Source of the DNA: Pseudothauera nasutitermitis
Lineage (GTDB): Bacteria; Pseudomonadota; Gammaproteobacteria; Burkholderiales; Rhodocyclaceae
Assembly (NCBI RefSeq): GCF_004801295.1
Contig: NZ_SSOC01000005.1
Location: 62,001 to 126,000 of the forward strand
Length of the DNA stretch: 64,000 nt
Direction: 5' to 3'
Positions 61,857-64,000 of the stretch are shown here, piece by piece. The notes beneath the pieces were generated by a model. That model did no database searches. It was not told the origin of the DNA and saw only the letters and a program-made list of their open reading frames with translations. Made by a program: the position numbers and the translations under genes. Within the stretch, counting starts at the first letter, position 1. Each line of letters opens with the position of its first letter.

Positions 61857-62785
61857 CCGGCGCGACCGTCCTGCTCGCCACCTACAACGGCGCCGCCACG
61901 CTGCTGCGCGTGCTCGAAGCGCACACGCTGCTCGAAGCGCCGCGCGGCGGATGGCGGCTGGTGGTCATCGACAACGCCTCCACCGACGACACCCCGGCCA
62001 TCCTCTCGCGCTACGCCGGGCGCCTGCCGCTCACCGTGCTGCGCACCGGGCGGCGCGGCAAGAACCTCGCCCTGAACCTGGGCCTGCAGCACGCCAGCGG
62101 CGATCTGGTCGTGTTCACCGACGACGACGCCCCGCCCGCGCCGGACTGGCTGGCCGCGCTGTGCCGCTGCGCCGCAGAGCAGCCGGACTACGACATCTTC
62201 GGCGGGCGCATCGAGGCGCTGTGGCCCCACGAGCCGCCGGAATGGATCGGCCGCCTGGTCAACCTGGGCGCCACCTTCGCCATCACCCCGGCCGGACTGG
62301 CCAGCGGACCGATCCCCGCCGCACAGGCCTGGGGCGCCAACATGGCCATCCGCCGGCGCGTGTTCGACCAGGGCCAGCGCTTCGACGAGGGCGTCGGCCC
62401 GGCCGCCGGCAACTACGTGATGGGCAGCGAGGTGGAATTCACCGGCCGCCTGGAGCGCCTGGGCCACCGCGCGTGGTTCTGCGCGCAGGCGCGCGTAGGC
62501 CATTTCATCCGCCCGCACCAGCTGTCGCGCGAATGGATCGTCGGGCGCGCCTACCGCCTCGGCCGCCACATGTTCCACCAGGAGCGCCCGGCCTTGCGCG
62601 CCGATGAGCGTCTGCTGCTCGGCGCGCCGCGCTGGAAGTACCGCCGCCTCCTCGACGAACAGCTGCGCCGCCTGCTTGCCCGCCTGCGCCGCGACCACGA
62701 CGCCGCGTTCACCGCCGACTGGGAAGCTGCCCTGCTGCGCGGCTATCTCCACGAAGCCCGCCAAGCCACGCGGAGCGCGCCATGA
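61853..62785 (+). CDS. Family 2 glycosyltransferase
   Basis: The 310-residue GT-A enzyme has the N-terminal VLLATYNGAATLLRVL, VIDNASTDDTP, and the metal-binding TDDDAPPAPDW. It transfers a sugar from a nucleotide donor at the membrane. It begins with an ATG overlapping the methyltransferase stop and overlaps the GT4 gene by 4 bp. Confidence 0.9.
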   Translation: MTGATVLLATYNGAATLLRVLEAHTLLEAPRGGWRLVVIDNASTDDTPAILSRYAGRLPLTVLRTGRRGKNLALNLGLQHASGDLVVFTDDDAPPAPDWLAALCRCAAEQPDYDIFGGRIEALWPHEPPEWIGRLVNLGATFAITPAGLASGPIPAAQAWGANMAIRRRVFDQGQRFDEGVGPAAGNYVMGSEVEFTGRLERLGHRAWFCAQARVGHFIRPHQLSREWIVGRAYRLGRHMFHQERPALRADERLLLGAPRWKYRRLLDEQLRRLLARLRRDHDAAFTADWEAALLRGYLHEARQATRSAP

Positions 62786-63969
62786 AGATCGCCCTGCTGT
62801 GTTCCGGCCTGGGCCACGTGGCGCGCGGCCACGAAGTCTTCGCGCGCGGCCTGTTCGATCTGCTGCGCGGCGAGGTGGACATCACCTTGTTCAAGGGCGG
62901 CGGCGAGCCCGCCGAACGCGAGGTGGTGGTCGCCAACCTGCCGCGCCGCGCGGCCTGCCTAGAGCGCATCCACTTTACCGGCTCGCCGCACTGGGCCGAG
63001 GCCATCCGCGAACAGGAACGCTGCCGCATCGAGGCGCTCACCTTCGCCTACGCCGCGCTGCGCCCGCTGCTCGAAGGCGGCTACGACATCCTGCACTGCC
63101 TGGAGCGCGAGGTCTGCGAGGTGCTGTACGCCCACCGCCACCTGTTCGCCCGCGTGCCGCGCATCGTGTTCTCCAACGGCGGGGCCATCCCCGCCCGCAG
63201 CCTGCCGCCCTGCGACCACGTGCAGGAGCACAGCGCCTGGAACCTGCGCCAGAGCGCGCGCGGCAAGGCCTTCCTGATCCCCCACGGCGTAGACCCGCAG
63301 CGTTTCCACCCCGGCGTGCCGGCGGGCGATTTCCGCACGCGCCACGGCATTCCCGCCGACGCGCCGGTGGCGATCAGCGTGGGCACCCTCTGCTACTGGC
63401 ACAAGCGCACCGACCACGTGATCCGCGAAGTCGCCGCGCTGCCCGGCTGGCACCTGATCGCCGCCGGCCAGGAAAACGAGGACAGCCCGGCGATCAAGGC
63501 CCTGGCGGAAAGGCTGATGCCGGGGCGCGCGCACTTCGTCACCCTGGCCCACGAGGACCTGCCGCAGGCCTACGCCGCCGCCGACGTATTCGTGCTCGGC
63601 TCGCTGTTCGAGACCTTCGGCATCGCCTACATCGAGGCGCTGGCGATGGGCCTGCCGGTGTTCTGCACCCGGCACCCCAACCAGCAGGCGATCGTGCAGG
63701 AAGGCGTGTTCCTCGACATGAAGCAGCCCGGCGCGCTCACCGCCGCGCTGCGCGACACCCCCGCCGCGCGCCTGGACGAACTGCGCGCGCGCGGGCCGCA
63801 GATCGTCCAGCGCGACTACGACCTGCGCGTGCTGCGCGCGCAGTACCTGCAACACTACCGGCGCATTGCCGCCACGCCCGCGCAACTGCCGGCCTGGACG
63901 CTGCGCCGGCGCATCGCCGCCAACCTGCGCAATCTGCTGGGGCGCGCGGGACGGGTGTTCGGGGTCTGA
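62782..63969 (+). CDS. Family 4 glycosyltransferase
   Basis: The 395-residue GT-B enzyme has an N-terminal domain beginning MKIALLCSGLGHVARGHEVF and a C-terminal donor domain with VSVGTL-like ISVGTLCYWHKRTDHV and LFETFGIAYIEALAMGLPVFC, where the conserved Glu pair (E-x7-E) binds the donor. The start overlaps the GT2 stop by 4 bp (ATGA), and the frame is complete. The operon probably goes on beyond the window. Confidence 0.9.
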   Translation: MKIALLCSGLGHVARGHEVFARGLFDLLRGEVDITLFKGGGEPAEREVVVANLPRRAACLERIHFTGSPHWAEAIREQERCRIEALTFAYAALRPLLEGGYDILHCLEREVCEVLYAHRHLFARVPRIVFSNGGAIPARSLPPCDHVQEHSAWNLRQSARGKAFLIPHGVDPQRFHPGVPAGDFRTRHGIPADAPVAISVGTLCYWHKRTDHVIREVAALPGWHLIAAGQENEDSPAIKALAERLMPGRAHFVTLAHEDLPQAYAAADVFVLGSLFETFGIAYIEALAMGLPVFCTRHPNQQAIVQEGVFLDMKQPGALTAALRDTPAARLDELRARGPQIVQRDYDLRVLRAQYLQHYRRIAATPAQLPAWTLRRRIAANLRNLLGRAGRVFGV

Positions 63970-64000
63970 AGCGGGACGGGTTTTCCGGCGCCGTGTATTC

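Noticed and set aside
50563-63969. Expectation of an exosortase (xrtA/epsH) gene in the locus
   Set aside because: No protein with the exosortase membrane pattern and catalytic Cys/Arg/His was found in the window; it may lie downstream.

Overview
The window is high-GC chromosomal DNA that reads as a betaproteobacterium. The Rhodocyclales (Azoarcus/Thauera/Dechloromonas-like) are the best guess. The reasons are the leuS-lptE-holA-proA order, a short H-NS/MvaT-type protein, pilBCD, and an exosortase-A (PEP-CTERM) polysaccharide locus. The taxonomic call is inference. No rRNA, tRNA or CRISPR array was found.

Region 1 (1-20.8 kb) is mostly housekeeping: leuS (5' truncated), lptE, holA, proA, xerD, a YbaK deacylase, H-NS, folB, plsY, tsaD, gloA, a DUF45 metallopeptidase, a CinA-like protein, an EI24/CysZ-like protein, ffh, a CcsA/YpjD-like protein, pilB-pilC-pilD, then fmdB, DUF502 and aspS. 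It also holds a ~176-bp imperfect palindrome between folB and plsY, two ~125-bp structured repeats (after the ccsA-like gene and after pilD) whose hairpins covary, and a sigma-32-type promoter before fmdB.

Region 2 (21-41.5 kb) is an accessory surface/secretion island. In one direction it carries a TolC-like lipoprotein, a HlyD-like adaptor, a tail-collar protein, a Sel1-repeat protein, a 2308-residue LEPR/DUF4347/Ig-like giant, a second HlyD-like adaptor broken by a one-base frameshift in a G tract, and a PqqD-like/M50-protease/HlyD fusion. A LuxR-family regulator and a 1573-residue autotransporter with seven near-identical 101-residue repeats follow. The giant protein has no Sec signal, RTX repeats or PEP-CTERM, and no ABC ATPase is encoded in the locus. 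This makes it the best candidate here for an undescribed export system.

Region 3 (41.8-50.7 kb) is mixed: a response-regulator/TPR protein with Glu at the phospho-acceptor position, a barnase-barstar pair, Hsp20 behind a clear sigma-32 promoter, glutathione peroxidase, a SirB2-like membrane protein, an AraC regulator, argB, a VanZ-family protein and a TPR protein.

Region 4 (50.5-64 kb) is an exosortase-A-associated polysaccharide locus: two alpha/beta hydrolases and an acyl carrier protein on the minus strand; a GNAT-like protein, ATP-grasp ligase, acyl-CoA ligase, PLP decarboxylase, asparagine-synthase-like protein, flippase, methyltransferase and two glycosyltransferases on the plus strand. 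The exosortase gene itself is not in the window.
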